A stretch of 60,211 nt of DNA from Halovulum marinum (GCF_009697225.1 NZ_WIND01000022.1:1-60211), one strand, 5' to 3'; counted from the stretch's first letter, positions 25,057 to 34,678 are shown. Notes: a model not told the origin generated them from the sequence alone. Translations and numbers: made by a program.

Positions 25057-25115
25057 GCCGGTCTCGAATTTCGACCGGGGGCGGGACCGCCCGCGCGCCC
25101 CGACAGGAGAAGACG

Positions 25116-25253
25116 ATGACGAAACGGACCTTCCAGCCCTCGAACCTGGTGCGCAAGCGCCGCCACGGCTTCCGTGCCCGGATGGCGACCAAGAACGGCC
25201 GCAAGATCCTGAACCGGCGCCGGGCGCAGGGCCGCAGCCGGCTGTCGGCCTGA
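25116..25253 (+). CDS. rpmH: 50S ribosomal protein L34
   Basis: 45-residue, very basic ribosomal protein. [21 protein letters not shown] and [11 protein letters not shown] are hallmark L34 sequences (here [17 protein letters not shown]). AGGAGA lies just before the ATG. It binds 23S rRNA in the large subunit. It opens the conserved rpmH-rnpA-yidD-yidC run and has its own good promoter. Confidence 0.97.
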   Translation: MTKRTFQPSNLVRKRRHGFRARMATKNGRKILNRRRAQGRSRLSA

Positions 25254-25278
25254 TCCGGACCGGATCCGGCCTGGCGTG

Positions 25279-25686
25279 ATGCCCGGCCTCGCGACATCGC
25301 CGGACAGCGACCGCACCCCCGCGACGCTGCGCCGCCGCGCCGATTTCCTGGCCGCCGCGCGCGGCCTGCGGCAGGCGACCCCCGGCTTCATCCTGCAGGC
25401 CCGCCACCGCGGGCCGGACCCGTCCCCGCCCGGACCCGATGCGGTCCGCGTGGGGTTTACCTGTTCCAGAAAGGTGGGCAACGCCGTGGCCCGCAACCGC
25501 GCCAAGCGGCGGCTGCGCGCGCTGGCGCGGCTGGTGCTGCCGGCGCACGGCCGGCCGGGCTGGGACTATGTGCTGATCGGCCGCCGCGACGCCACCGCCG
25601 GCCGCGAGTTCGCCCGCATGGCGCGCGAGCTCGAATCGGCGCTGGAACGGCTGCACGCGCCGCGCCGGGCGGAGCCGCCGCAATGA
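25279..25686 (+). CDS. rnpA: ribonuclease P protein component
   Basis: 135-residue protein subunit of RNase P, which trims tRNA 5' ends with the catalytic RNA. The family signature is [16 protein letters not shown] (RNR box), preceded by RVGFTCSRK. An extended middle loop rich in Pro and Gly is typical of GC-rich alphaproteobacteria. ATG at 25279 is used; an adjacent GTG one codon upstream is possible. Its stop overlaps the yidD start as ATGA. Confidence 0.94.
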   Translation: MPGLATSPDSDRTPATLRRRADFLAAARGLRQATPGFILQARHRGPDPSPPGPDAVRVGFTCSRKVGNAVARNRAKRRLRALARLVLPAHGRPGWDYVLIGRRDATAGREFARMARELESALERLHAPRRAEPPQ

Positions 25687-25904
25687 CCTGGGCGGCGGCG
25701 GTGCTGGCGCTGCCGGTGCGCGCCTACCGGCTGATCGGCAGCCCCTGGGTCGGGCGCAGCTGCCGGTTCCAGCCCACCTGCTCGGCCTACGCGCTCGAGG
25801 CGCTGCAGCGGCACGGCGCGCTGCGCGGCGGCTGGCTGACGCTGCGCCGGCTGGCGCGCTGCCATCCCTGGGGCGGCTCGGGCGTCGACGACGTGCCGCG
25901 CTGA
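25683..25904 (+). CDS. yidD: membrane protein insertion efficiency factor YidD
   Basis: 73-residue protein of the YidD family. It has the conserved [14 protein letters not shown] and [10 protein letters not shown] segments, with cysteines in place. An N-terminal amphipathic helix associates with the inner membrane, where YidD helps YidC-dependent insertion. The start overlaps the rnpA stop by four bases. Confidence 0.94.
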   Translation: MTWAAAVLALPVRAYRLIGSPWVGRSCRFQPTCSAYALEALQRHGALRGGWLTLRRLARCHPWGGSGVDDVPR

Positions 25905-26097
25905 GCCGCGATCGCGGCGCCGGCGGCTACCTGACCGACGATCGCCGATACCGGTGCCGCAGCCCCGCCGGCCTCCGGCGGGCTGCACCTGTCGATCACC
26001 CGGCCGGCGACCGGCCCCGACGTCGTCGCGCGCCGATTGCCGCGCGACCGCGCGCAAGCCCCTTGCCCGGAGGCGCGCCGCCCGCTACCACGCCGCC

Positions 26098-26940
26098 ATG
26101 CTCGACGACGGCGACGACATCCACCCCCTGTTCCGCGGCGCGCCCGCGACGACCGAGTTCCGCAAGCTGCGGAAGCGGATCGTGCGCCACACCCGCGAGG
26201 CGATCGAGGGCTACGGCATGGTCGAGCCCGGCGCCCGCTGGCTGGTGTGCCTGTCGGGCGGCAAGGACAGCTACACCCTGCTGGCGGTGCTGCACGAGTT
26301 GCAGTGGCGCGGCCTGCTGCCGGTGGACATCCTCGCCTGCAACCTCGACCAGGGCCAGCCGGGGTTTCCGGCGACGGTGCTGCCGCAGTTCCTGCAGGAC
26401 CGCGGCGTGCCGCACCGGATCGAGTACCGCGACACCTATTCCGTGGTCGTCGACAAGATCCCCGAGGGCCGCACCTTCTGCGCGCTGTGCTCGCGCCTGC
26501 GCCGCGGCCACCTCTACCGCGTCGCGCGCGAGGAGGGCTGCTCGGCGGTGGTGCTGGGCCATCACCGGGACGACATCCTGGAAACCTTCTTCATGAACCT
26601 GTTCCACGGCGGCAAGCTGGCGACGATGCCGCCGAAGCTGGTCAACGACGAGGGCGATCTTTTCGTGCTGCGCCCGCTCGCCCATGTCGCCGAGCAGGAT
26701 TGCGAGCGTTTCGCCCGCGCCATGGCCTACCCGATCATCCCCTGCGATCTGTGCGGCAGCCAGGACGGGCTGCAGCGCAAGCAGATCAAGGCGATGCTCG
26801 ACGAATGGGAACGCCGCGCCCCCGGCCGGCGGCAGAAGATCTTCCGCGCGCTGACCAACGCCAACCCCAGCCACCTGATGGACCCGCGCTGGTTCGACTT
26901 CGCGGGCTTGACGCGGCCGGCGCCGCAGGACAAGGACTAG
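26098..26940 (+). CDS. ttcA: tRNA 2-thiocytidine synthetase TtcA
   Basis: 280-residue ATP-dependent tRNA thiolase that modifies cytidine 32. The PP-loop SGGKDS is at residues 53-58, and the two cysteine pairs that hold the Fe-S cluster are seen as [10 protein letters not shown] and CDLCGSQDG. Other family parts are [18 protein letters not shown] (core [10 protein letters not shown]) and the C-terminal [12 protein letters not shown] at 26098 begins the conserved sequence; a GGAGG lies too far upstream to be sure of the ribosome site. The 193 bases between yidD and this gene hold nothing recognisable. Confidence 0.93.
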   Translation: MLDDGDDIHPLFRGAPATTEFRKLRKRIVRHTREAIEGYGMVEPGARWLVCLSGGKDSYTLLAVLHELQWRGLLPVDILACNLDQGQPGFPATVLPQFLQDRGVPHRIEYRDTYSVVVDKIPEGRTFCALCSRLRRGHLYRVAREEGCSAVVLGHHRDDILETFFMNLFHGGKLATMPPKLVNDEGDLFVLRPLAHVAEQDCERFARAMAYPIIPCDLCGSQDGLQRKQIKAMLDEWERRAPGRRQKIFRALTNANPSHLMDPRWFDFAGLTRPAPQDKD

Positions 26941-27061
26941 CCGGCGCAGCGTCCTGCCCGGCGTCGATCCGTCGCCCCGCGATCCGCGCCGGCGGGCCTT
27001 GACCTTTGGCCCCCGGGCCTGTTGAACGCACGCAACCCGAATTACCGCTGCGGAGCCCTTG

Positions 27062-28888
27062 ATGGACGACCAGAACAAGAACCTGATCCTGGCGACGGCG
27101 CTGAGCTTTCTGGTGATCCTCGTCTGGTTCCTCCTGTTTCCGCCGGAGGAGCGCCTGGAAACCACGGTCCCCGACCAGGAGGTGGTCGAGGGCGCGGTCG
27201 CGCCGCCGGTGGCCGGCACCGACGGCACCACCGCCACCGCCCCGGTCGCCCGGACGCCCGATCAGGACCGCGCCGACGCCATCGCGCAGGCCGCGCGGGT
27301 GCGGATCGACACGCCCAGCCTGTCCGGCTCGATCTCGCTGACCGGCGGGCGGATCGACGATCTGTCGCTGAACGACTACCGGGTGGCGGTCGACCCCGGC
27401 TCGCCGATCGTCACCCTGCTGTCGCCGGCGGGCACGCCGAACGCCTACTACGCCTTCCACGGCTGGGGCGGCGCCGGCGGGCTTTCGCCCGACCAGCTGC
27501 CCGGCCCGGCGACCGAATGGCGCGTCGAGGCCGAGAACCCCGACGAAGCGGTGCTGACCGAGGACAGCCCGGTGACCCTGGTCTGGGACAACGGCCAGGG
27601 CCTGGTGTTCCGCAAGACCGTCGCGGTCGACGACGACTACCTGTTCACCATCACCCAGAGCGTCGAGAACAGCACCGACGCCGAGGCGCGGCTCTACCCC
27701 TACGGCATCATCGCCCGCGAGGGCGAGCCGGACCAGGTCGGCTTCTTCGTGCTGCACGAGGGGCTGATCCAGTCCGCCGACGGCAAGCTGACCGAGGATA
27801 GCTACGACGCGATGACCGGCTACGATCCGGTGCCCGCCGAGGGCGGCACCGCGAACGTGGTGCAGGCGCAGGAAAACGGCTGGATCGGCTTCACCGACCA
27901 CTACTGGATGACCACGCTGATCCCCGAACCCGGCCAGGCGTTCACCGCGGTCGCCAAGCACGTCACCGGCGCCGACGTCTACCAGACCGACATCCGCCTG
28001 CCGGTGCAGGCCGTCGCCCCCGGCGCCACGGCCGAGAAGACCAGCTACTTCTTCGCCGGCGCGAAGCAGTGGGAGGCGATCTCGGGCTACCAGAACACGC
28101 TCGGCGTCCAGCAGTTCGTCGACTCGATCGACTGGGGCTGGTTCGCCTTCCTGACCAAGCCGATCTTCCGCGCGCTGCACTGGCTGAACCTGCTGATCGG
28201 CAACATGGGGCTGGCGATCATCGGCCTGACGCTGGTCATCAAGGCGCTGCTGTTCCCGCTGGCCTACAAGTCCTACGTCTCGATGTCGAAGATGAAGAAG
28301 CTTCAGCCCGAGATGGAGAAGATCAAGGAACACGCCGGCGACGACCGCATGAAGCTCCAGCAGGAGATGATGGCGCTGTACAAGAAGGAAAAGGTCAACC
28401 CGGCCTCGGGCTGCCTGCCGATCCTGCTGCAGATCCCGATCTTCTTCTCGCTCTACAAGGTGATCTTCGTGACCATCGATCTGCGCCACGCGCCGTTCTT
28501 CGGCTGGATCAGGGATCTCAGCGCGCCCGATCCCAGCTCGGTGCTGAACCTGTTCGGCCTGCTGCCGTTCACCCCGCCGGGGCCGGAAAGCATCTTCTTC
28601 ATCTTCTCGATCGGGGTTCTGCCGATCCTGATGGGCATCACCATGTGGATGCAGCAGAAGCTGAACCCGGCGCCGACCGACAAGACGCAGGCGATGATCT
28701 TCGCGTGGATGCCGTGGATCTTCATGTTCATGCTCGGCACCTTCGCCAGCGGCCTGGTGCTGTACTGGACGGCGAACAACATCATCACCTTCAGCCAGCA
28801 GTACATCATCATGCGCAGCCAGGGGGTGAAGCCGAACGTGTTCGGCAACATCGTCTCGTCGTTCAGGCGCAAGAAGGAAGCCGACTGA
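27062..28888 (+). CDS. yidC: membrane protein insertase YidC
   Basis: 608-residue inner-membrane insertase of the Oxa1/YidC/Alb3 family. The first membrane segment (ILATALSFLVILVWFLLF) is followed by a large periplasmic beta domain and, from about residue 360, the conserved core with NPASGCLPILLQIPIFFSLY (core GCLPILLQIPIFF), WMQQKLNP and WTANNIITFSQQYIIM. The arginine of the hydrophilic groove is expected in the first core helix region. It inserts membrane proteins alone or with SecYEG. A GGAG motif precedes the ATG; a TTG directly before it is ignored. It ends one base before the MOSC gene. Confidence 0.96.
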   Translation: MDDQNKNLILATALSFLVILVWFLLFPPEERLETTVPDQEVVEGAVAPPVAGTDGTTATAPVARTPDQDRADAIAQAARVRIDTPSLSGSISLTGGRIDDLSLNDYRVAVDPGSPIVTLLSPAGTPNAYYAFHGWGGAGGLSPDQLPGPATEWRVEAENPDEAVLTEDSPVTLVWDNGQGLVFRKTVAVDDDYLFTITQSVENSTDAEARLYPYGIIAREGEPDQVGFFVLHEGLIQSADGKLTEDSYDAMTGYDPVPAEGGTANVVQAQENGWIGFTDHYWMTTLIPEPGQAFTAVAKHVTGADVYQTDIRLPVQAVAPGATAEKTSYFFAGAKQWEAISGYQNTLGVQQFVDSIDWGWFAFLTKPIFRALHWLNLLIGNMGLAIIGLTLVIKALLFPLAYKSYVSMSKMKKLQPEMEKIKEHAGDDRMKLQQEMMALYKKEKVNPASGCLPILLQIPIFFSLYKVIFVTIDLRHAPFFGWIRDLSAPDPSSVLNLFGLLPFTPPGPESIFFIFSIGVLPILMGITMWMQQKLNPAPTDKTQAMIFAWMPWIFMFMLGTFASGLVLYWTANNIITFSQQYIIMRSQGVKPNVFGNIVSSFRRKKEAD

Positions 28889-28889
28889 C

Positions 28890-29627
28890 ATGCCCCGCCT
28901 GGCGCGGATCGATCGTCATCCGATCAAGTCGCTGGGCGTGGAATCCGTCGAACGCGCCCGGCTGAGCCCGGGCGCGACGCTGCCCTGGGACCGGGTCTGG
29001 GCCCTCGCCCACGAGGCGGCGAAGCTGACCGGGGGCTGGGTGCCGTGCGCCAACTTCATCCGGGTCACGAAGTCGCCCCGGCTGATGGCGATCACCGCCC
29101 GCACCGACGAGGACACGGGCCGCATCACCCTGACCCATCCGGACCGTCCGCAGATCACCGTCGATCCCGACACCGACTCGGACGCGCTGGTCGACTGGGT
29201 GCGGCCGCTGACCGACGCCGCGCGCGCCGCGCCGTCGCACATCGTGCGCGCCGGGGTCGGCATGACCGACAGCCCGTACCCGTCGATTTCGGTTCTCAAC
29301 AGCGCCAGCCTGGCGGCGCTGTCGGGCCGCGCCGGCAAGCCCCTGAACCCGCGCCGGTTCCGCGGCAACCTGCTGCTGGACGGGGCCGCGCCCTGGGCCG
29401 AGTTCGACTGGATCGGCCGCACCCTGCGCATCGGCGAGGCCGAACTGGAAGTGCGCGAGCGCATCACCCGCTGCCTGGCCACCCACGTCGATCCCGAAAC
29501 CGGCGCGCGCGACACCGATGTCCTGGGCACCTTGCGCGGCGGCTGGGACCACGCGGATTTCGGCGTCTATGCCGTCGTCACCCGGGGCGGCGTCATCGCC
29601 CGCGGCGACGAGGTCAACCTTTCATGA
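28890..29627 (+). CDS. MOSC-domain protein (molybdenum cofactor sulfurase C-terminal-like)
   Basis: 245-residue protein. A MOSC N-terminal beta-barrel (RIDRHPIKSLGVESV) precedes the MOSC domain with NPRRFRGNLLLDG and the conserved Cys in ITRCLATHVDPETG. Homologues such as YcbX and mARC bind molybdenum cofactor through this cysteine; here no ferredoxin domain is attached. AAGGAAG lies upstream of the ATG. The last bases overlap the next gene's start (ATGA). A redox role with hydroxylated substrates is possible, but the function is unproved. Confidence 0.88.
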   Translation: MPRLARIDRHPIKSLGVESVERARLSPGATLPWDRVWALAHEAAKLTGGWVPCANFIRVTKSPRLMAITARTDEDTGRITLTHPDRPQITVDPDTDSDALVDWVRPLTDAARAAPSHIVRAGVGMTDSPYPSISVLNSASLAALSGRAGKPLNPRRFRGNLLLDGAAPWAEFDWIGRTLRIGEAELEVRERITRCLATHVDPETGARDTDVLGTLRGGWDHADFGVYAVVTRGGVIARGDEVNLS

Positions 29628-30265
29628 ACGGCCCCTCGCCCGACACGCTGCACCCGATGCAGGGCTACCCGCGGGTGACCTACCTGCGGCCGCTGGCCGA
29701 AGGCCGGGCCAACGTCGAGGTCGGCGCCTACAGCTATTACGACGACCCGCACGAGCCGGAAAAGTTCTTCGAGCGCAACGTGCTGCACCATTTCGACTTC
29801 GTCGGCGACAAGCTGGTGATCGGCCCGTTCTGCGCCATCGCCACCGGCGTGCAGATCTTCATGAACGGCGGCACGCACGCGATGGACGGGTTCTCGACCT
29901 ACCCGTTCAACATCTTCGGCGGCGGCTGGGAACGGGGCTTCGATCCGGCCTCCTGGGCCTCCGGCAACAAGGGCGACACGGTGATCGGCGCCGACGTCTG
30001 GATCGGCCACCAGGCGGTGCTGATGCCCGGCGTGAGCATCGGCGCCGGGGCGATCGTCGCCGCGCGCAGCGTCGTGGCCGGGGATGTCGCGCCCTATGCC
30101 GTCGTCGCCGGCAACCCGGCGCGCGAGGTGCGCCGCCGGTTCGACGCCGCCACCGTCGCCCGGCTGCTCGAATTGGCCTGGTGGGACTGGCCCGCCGACC
30201 GGATCACCCGCAACCTCGACGCCATCCGCGGCGCCGACCTCGCCGCGCTGGAGGCCGCCCGATGA
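29624..30265 (+). CDS. CatB/Vat-type hexapeptide acetyltransferase
   Basis: 213-residue left-handed beta-helix acyltransferase. Hexapeptide turns are seen in VIGPFCAIATGVQIFMNG, VIGADVWIGHQAVLMPG and VSIGAGAIVAARSVV; the catalytic His is in NGGTHAMDGFSTYPF. The layout fits xenobiotic acetyltransferases related to virginiamycin and type B chloramphenicol acetyltransferases. Members in housekeeping settings often have no resistance role, so resistance should not be assumed. It is coupled by four-base overlaps to the MOSC gene before it and engB after it. Confidence 0.88.
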   Translation: MNGPSPDTLHPMQGYPRVTYLRPLAEGRANVEVGAYSYYDDPHEPEKFFERNVLHHFDFVGDKLVIGPFCAIATGVQIFMNGGTHAMDGFSTYPFNIFGGGWERGFDPASWASGNKGDTVIGADVWIGHQAVLMPGVSIGAGAIVAARSVVAGDVAPYAVVAGNPAREVRRRFDAATVARLLELAWWDWPADRITRNLDAIRGADLAALEAAR

Positions 30266-30918
30266 CCGCCCCGACCTTCCCCGTCGCCGAGCCGCCCGAG
30301 CCCGAGGCGGCCGACGCCGGCCGGCTGCTGTTCGCGCAGCGCGCCGAGTTCCTCAAGGGCGTGGTGGCGATGGACGGGCTGCCGCCGGGCGATCGGCTGG
30401 AGATCTGCTTCGCCGGCCGCTCCAACGTCGGCAAGTCGACGCTGATCAACGCGCTGACCGGGCGCAAGGCGCTGGCCCGCGCCTCGAACACGCCGGGCCG
30501 CACGCAGGAGATCAACTATTTCACCCTCGATCCGATCTACCTGGTCGATCTTCCGGGTTACGGCTTCGCCAAGGCGCCGGTGGCGGTGGTGGCGAAGTGG
30601 CAGGCACTGCTGAAGCAGTACCTCGCCGGCCGCGCCAACCTGCGCCGCGCGTTCCTGCTGATCGACGGCCGCCACGGCATCAAGGACGTCGACGAAGAGA
30701 TCATGGCCCTGCTCGGCACCGCCGCGGTGCCGTTCCAGGTGGTGCTGACCAAGACCGACAAGCCGAAGCCGGCGGACCTGGAGGCGGCGCTCGCCGCCAC
30801 CCGCCGCAAGCTGGCGAAATACGCCGCCGCCTACCCCGAGCTGATCCTGACATCGTCCGAGACCGGCGCCGGGCTCGACACCCTGCGCGCCACCATCGCC
30901 GCTATGGTATCCGACTGA
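30262..30918 (+). CDS. engB: ribosome biogenesis GTPase EngB (YihA/YsxC)
   Basis: 218-residue TRAFAC GTPase required for 50S assembly. G motifs are visible: G1 [10 protein letters not shown]2 threonine in [13 protein letters not shown]3 [10 protein letters not shown]4 TKTDK and G5 SSETG. An N-terminal extension of about 45 residues precedes the G domain. GGAGG is seven bases before the ATG, which overlaps the acetyltransferase stop. The 3' end overlaps the convergent lipoprotein gene by 17 bases. Confidence 0.95.
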   Translation: MTAPTFPVAEPPEPEAADAGRLLFAQRAEFLKGVVAMDGLPPGDRLEICFAGRSNVGKSTLINALTGRKALARASNTPGRTQEINYFTLDPIYLVDLPGYGFAKAPVAVVAKWQALLKQYLAGRANLRRAFLLIDGRHGIKDVDEEIMALLGTAAVPFQVVLTKTDKPKPADLEAALAATRRKLAKYAAAYPELILTSSETGAGLDTLRATIAAMVSD

Positions 30919-31411
30919 GCGGATAGGCGTCGTCCAGCCCCAGCGCCGCCGCCAGCCGCAGCGCCGCGCCGACCTCGGCCGGCGTGCGCAGCGGCCCGAC
31001 GAACACCCGCCGCCCCAGCCCCGGCGCGCCCCGCGTCTCGACCCGGTAGCCCAGCGCCGCGACCCGCCCGGCCAGCCGCGCGGCGGCGCCGTCCGCGGCC
31101 ATCGTCGCCAGGTGCACATAGCGCGCCGCGCCCTGCCCCGGCGGCGGCGCACGGTGCGCCGACAGGTCGGCGCCGGCGGCCAGGTCGCTCTCGAAGCGCA
31201 CGCAGCGGTACTGCCGCAACCCGGCCGGATCCGGCGCGCGGCGACCGAACAGCAGCGTCTCGTCCAGCTCCAGCATCGCCGGCGGCTGCCGCGCCACCTC
31301 GCGGTCGTAGACCTGGAACAGCGCCCGGCACGTCCCGGCGCGCGCCGCCGGATCGGCGGGCGCGGCGGCGCAGCCCGCGGCGAGCAGCGACAGCACGAGC
31401 GCGGTGCGCAT
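30902..31411 (-). CDS. putative SPOR-domain lipoprotein
   Basis: 169-residue protein with a short signal sequence ending [10 protein letters not shown], a lipobox-like site, so probably membrane-anchored in the periplasm. The last 75 residues ([20 protein letters not shown], then [12 protein letters not shown]) resemble a SPOR repeat domain, which binds denuded peptidoglycan. The lipobox is not perfect (Ala at -3). It is the only minus-strand gene in this stretch, is divergent from argB and overlaps the 3' end of engB by 17 bases. Confidence 0.7.
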   Translation of the reverse strand: MRTALVLSLLAAGCAAAPADPAARAGTCRALFQVYDREVARQPPAMLELDETLLFGRRAPDPAGLRQYRCVRFESDLAAGADLSAHRAPPPGQGAARYVHLATMAADGAAARLAGRVAALGYRVETRGAPGLGRRVFVGPLRTPAEVGAALRLAAALGLDDAYPLSRIP

Positions 31412-31498
31412 GGCGGCGGCCCTCTTCTGTTTCGGCTGGATCGTTTTGCCGATATTACCTATGCAGGCCGCATTTGCACGCCCCGGGGAGCCCTTGGA

Positions 31499-32386
31499 AT
31501 GGAGAAGTCACAGGCCATGCACCGCGACTGGATCGCCACCGCCCGCACGCTCAGTGAAGCGCTCCCCTACCTGCAGCGCTATGACGGGGCGACCGTGGTC
31601 ATCAAGATGGGCGGCCACGCGATGGGCGACGACGAGGCGATGACCCGCTTCGCCCGCGACATCGTGCTGATGAAACAGTGCAACGTACACCCGGTGCTGG
31701 TGCACGGCGGCGGGCCGATGATCAACCAGATGCTCGACCGGCTGGGCGTGACCTCCAGCTTCGTCGGCGGCAAGCGCGTCACCGACGCCGCCACCGTCGA
31801 GGTGGTCGAGATGGTCCTCTCGGGCACCGTCAACAAGCGCATCGTGCAGGCGATCAACGCCCAGGGCGGCCGCGCGGTCGGCCTCAGCGGCAAGGACGCC
31901 AACCTGATCGTCTGCGACAGGGCCAGCGGCCCCAGGGGCGAGGACCTGGGCTTCGTGGGCGAGCCGACGCAGGTCAACCCGGCGGTGCTGCGGACCTTCC
32001 TCGACAGCGCCTTCATCCCGGTGGTGGCACCGCTGGGCGCGGGCAGGAACGGCGAGACCTTCAACATCAACGGCGACAACGCCGCCGGGGCGATCGCCGC
32101 GGCGATGAAGGCCGACCGGCTGCTGCTGCTGACCGACGTCGCCGGGGTCAAGGACGGCGACGGCGACGTGATCACCAACCTGACCTCGCAGCAGGTGCGC
32201 CAGCTGACCGAGGACGGGGTGATCGCCGGCGGCATGATCCCGAAGACGCAGACCGCGCTCGACGCGATCGACGGCGGCGTGCGCGCGGTGGTGATCGTCG
32301 ACGGCCGCGCGCCGCACGCGGTGCTGCTGGAGCTGTTTACCGAACACGGCGCCGGCACGCTGATCCGGGCGCAGCCCCGGCCCTGA
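31499..32386 (+). CDS. argB: acetylglutamate kinase
   Basis: 295-residue amino-acid kinase, second step of arginine synthesis. Conserved parts are [10 protein letters not shown] near the N-terminus, [13 protein letters not shown] (phosphate and substrate binding), [16 protein letters not shown] and [12 protein letters not shown], then the C-terminal [14 protein letters not shown]. An N-terminal helix typical of arginine-inhibited, PII-binding hexameric enzymes is present ([18 protein letters not shown], core [10 protein letters not shown]). ATG at 31499 with GGGGAG upstream is chosen; a second ATG six codons in is possible. It ends one base before the next gene. Confidence 0.96.
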   Translation: MEKSQAMHRDWIATARTLSEALPYLQRYDGATVVIKMGGHAMGDDEAMTRFARDIVLMKQCNVHPVLVHGGGPMINQMLDRLGVTSSFVGGKRVTDAATVEVVEMVLSGTVNKRIVQAINAQGGRAVGLSGKDANLIVCDRASGPRGEDLGFVGEPTQVNPAVLRTFLDSAFIPVVAPLGAGRNGETFNINGDNAAGAIAAAMKADRLLLLTDVAGVKDGDGDVITNLTSQQVRQLTEDGVIAGGMIPKTQTALDAIDGGVRAVVIVDGRAPHAVLLELFTEHGAGTLIRAQPRP

Positions 32387-32387
32387 G

Positions 32388-33041
32388 ATGCGCACCGCCC
32401 GGCTCGACGCGCGCCTCGCCCCGCACGGCCTGTGCGTGCTGGGAAGCTTCGCCCCCGAACCGGGCGACGGCCTGCCCGAGGGCTGCGCCGCGCTGGCGCT
32501 GGTCGGCCCCGACGGCGGCGCGATGTGGCCGGTGTTCCGCGCCGCGCCGGAATATTCCGACGGCAGGCCGGACCCGCTCGACCGCTGGTCGGCGCGGGTG
32601 CTGACCGCGGTGGCGGCCGGGCTGGACGGCACCGCGCTGTTCCCGTTCGGCGGCCCGCCCTGGCACCCGTTCATCGCCTGGGCGCTGCGCACCGGCCGGA
32701 TCTTCGCCTCGCCGGTGACGCTGCTGGTGCACGACACCCAGGGGCTGACGGTGTCGTTCCGCGGCGCCCTCGCCCTGCCGGTCGCGATCGACGATCCGGC
32801 GGTTTCGGCGCGGCCCTGCGCGCGCTGCGCGGACCAGCCCTGCCGCACCGCCTGCCCGCCCGCGGCGCTGACCCCGGCGGGCTACGACGTGCCCGCCTGC
32901 CGCGCGCACCTGGCCTCAAGGCGCGGCGCCGACTGCCGCCTCGGCTGCCGCGTGCGCCGCGCCTGCCCGGTCGGCCGGGGGTTGCGCCCCGAAGGGCAAT
33001 CGGCCTTTCATATGAGCGCCTTTACCCGGAGCCGTTCATGA
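32388..33041 (+). CDS. ferredoxin-like Fe-S protein of unknown function
   Basis: 217-residue cytoplasmic protein. The C-terminal third has cysteine groups CARCADQPCRTACPPAAL, a single Cys in VPACRAHL, and CRLGCRVRRACPVG, enough for two 4Fe-4S clusters though the spacing is not the classic CxxCxxC. The N-terminal half ends with LLVHDTQGLTVSFRGALALP, which recalls the substrate-binding part of QueG and related corrinoid proteins; this is only a resemblance. It is one base after argB and overlaps the next gene by four bases. Role unknown. Confidence 0.7.
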   Translation: MRTARLDARLAPHGLCVLGSFAPEPGDGLPEGCAALALVGPDGGAMWPVFRAAPEYSDGRPDPLDRWSARVLTAVAAGLDGTALFPFGGPPWHPFIAWALRTGRIFASPVTLLVHDTQGLTVSFRGALALPVAIDDPAVSARPCARCADQPCRTACPPAALTPAGYDVPACRAHLASRRGADCRLGCRVRRACPVGRGLRPEGQSAFHMSAFTRSRS

Positions 33042-33547
33042 AGACCCTGATTCTGATGCGCCACGCCAAGGCCTCGCGGCCCGAGGGCGTCGGTGATTTC
33101 GACCGACCGCTCAGCGATCGCGGGGCCGAGGCCGCCCGCGCGGTCGGCGCGTGGCTGCGCGAGAACGGCCACCTGCCGCAGAAGGCGCTGGTCTCGAACG
33201 CGGCCCGCACCCGCGAGACCTGGGAGGCGCTGGGGCTGGAGGACGACTGCCCGCTGCGGCTGGCCAAGGAGCTGTACGACGCCGCTTCGGGGCAGGTGCT
33301 GGGCACCATCTCCCGGCAGGAGGCGAACGTGCTGCTGGTGATCGGCCACAACCCCTCGATCGAAAGCCTGGCAACCTATCTGCTGCGCGAGGAAACGGTG
33401 CCCCGCGAGCTGGCGAAATGGAAGCCGGGCACCTGCGCGGTGATCGAGTTCGACATCGCCGACTGGAAATCCGTCGCCGCGACACCGGGGAGGCTGGTGG
33501 ACTACGCCACGCCCAGGGGCCTGGGGGTCGCCGCCGGGGCCGAATGA
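33038..33547 (+). CDS. SixA-type histidine phosphatase
   Basis: 169-residue histidine-phosphatase (phosphoglycerate-mutase-like) protein. The catalytic RHG-like motif is LILMRHAKAS, the second His is in LLVIGHNPSIESL, and an Arg pair lies in NAARTRETWEAL. SixA proteins remove phosphate from histidine of phosphotransfer domains, but relatives have other substrates. CGGAG precedes the ATG, which overlaps the Fe-S gene stop. Confidence 0.85.
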   Translation: MKTLILMRHAKASRPEGVGDFDRPLSDRGAEAARAVGAWLRENGHLPQKALVSNAARTRETWEALGLEDDCPLRLAKELYDAASGQVLGTISRQEANVLLVIGHNPSIESLATYLLREETVPRELAKWKPGTCAVIEFDIADWKSVAATPGRLVDYATPRGLGVAAGAE

Positions 33548-33581
33548 CCGGCACCGGGCCGGCGCGCGCCGCGCCCGCCGG

Positions 33582-34541
33582 TCAGGCGCCGGATTCGGAC
33601 TTCCGCGTGAACGGGGCGACGATCTTGGTCATCACCGCCAGGATCACCGCGCCCAGCGCCAGCCCGAGGATGCCGTCCAGCACCGCCGTCACCGTCCATT
33701 CCACCGCGCCGGCCCACTCGCCCGCGCCCTGCCCGATCGACGTCGCGACGCCCTCGATCCAGTGCTCGGGCCCGGCCCAGCCCATCTGCGTCAGCCCGTG
33801 CACGATGATCGAGCCGCCGACCCACAGCATCGCCGCGGTGCCGACCGTCATCAGCAGCTTCATGAACGCCGGCATGCCGCGCACGATCAGCTCGCCGGTC
33901 CTGCGCGTCACCGACAGCCGCCCGGCGCGCGCCAGGAACAGGCCGAAATCGTCGGCCTTCACGATCAGCGCGACGCTGCCGTAGACCATCGCGGTGATGC
34001 CCACGGCGATCACCGCCAGCGCCGCAAGCTCCATCCAGAAACCCAGCTCGGGCAGCGCCGACAGGGCGATGGTCATGATCTCGGCCGACAGGATGAAATC
34101 GGTCTTGATCGCGCCCTTGACCTTCTTCTCCTCGAGGTGCGCGTCCGACAGCTTTTCCTTGAACAGGTCCTTTTCCCGGTGGTCGGCGGGGTTGACGACT
34201 TGCCAGACCTTCTCGGCGCCCTCGAAGCACAGATAGGCGCCGCCCAGCATCAGCAGCGGCGGGATCGCCCAGGGCGCGAACGCCGACAGCAGCAGCGCCG
34301 CGGGCAGCAGGATCACCAGCTTGTTGAACAGCGAGCCGCGGGCGATACGCCAGACGATCGGCAACTCGCGCTCGGCCGAGAAGCCGTGCACGTACTTCGG
34401 CGTCACCGCGGCGTCGTCGATCACCGCCCCCGCCGCCTTGGCCCCGGCCTTCGAGGCGTGCGTGATCACGTCGTCGACCGAGGCCGCCGCCACCTTGGCA
34501 ATGGCCGCGACATCGTCCAGCAGCGCCAGAAGTCCACTCAT
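33582..34541 (-). CDS. DUF808 (YedI-type) membrane protein
   Basis: 319-residue inner-membrane protein with about six hydrophobic segments. Family signatures are LLALLDDVAAIAK and SVDDVITHASKAGAKAAGAV at the N-terminus (core DDVITHASKAGAK), VTPKYVHGF, then KVKGAIKTDFILSAEI. The family is widespread and uncharacterised. GGGAAAG lies before the ATG at 34541; an extended reading upstream is implausible. It stands alone, convergent with the SixA-like gene. Confidence 0.88.
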   Translation of the reverse strand: MSGLLALLDDVAAIAKVAAASVDDVITHASKAGAKAAGAVIDDAAVTPKYVHGFSAERELPIVWRIARGSLFNKLVILLPAALLLSAFAPWAIPPLLMLGGAYLCFEGAEKVWQVVNPADHREKDLFKEKLSDAHLEEKKVKGAIKTDFILSAEIMTIALSALPELGFWMELAALAVIAVGITAMVYGSVALIVKADDFGLFLARAGRLSVTRRTGELIVRGMPAFMKLLMTVGTAAMLWVGGSIIVHGLTQMGWAGPEHWIEGVATSIGQGAGEWAGAVEWTVTAVLDGILGLALGAVILAVMTKIVAPFTRKSESGA

Positions 34542-34646
34542 CTTTCCCGCAGTCCCCGCGTCTGTCCCGCCGCATCTGACCCGCCGCATCGGCCGGCTGT
34601 TCACCTAGGGCGAAGCTTTCCCCTGTCACCCGGCAGGCCGAAGATG

Positions 34647-34673
34647 AAAAGCGGCCCCCGCGGGGGCCGTTTT
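34647..34673 (-). terminator. rho-independent terminator after aapP (can act both ways)
   Basis: An 18-base palindrome CGGCCCCCG/CGGGGGCCG at 34652-34669 is flanked by AAAA on the left and TTTT on the right, so it is T-tailed on both strands. It ends the aapJQMP operon on the minus strand and insulates the DUF808 promoter. Confidence 0.85.
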
Positions 34674-34678
34674 CGGGC

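Noticed and set aside
26941-27061. TTGACC near 27000 as a yidC promoter
   Set aside because: No acceptable -10 hexamer at 16-18 bases was found, so it was left out of the features.
29624-30265. calling the acetyltransferase an antibiotic-resistance gene
   Set aside because: The fold matches CatB/Vat proteins, but the housekeeping context and broad family make a resistance claim unsupported.
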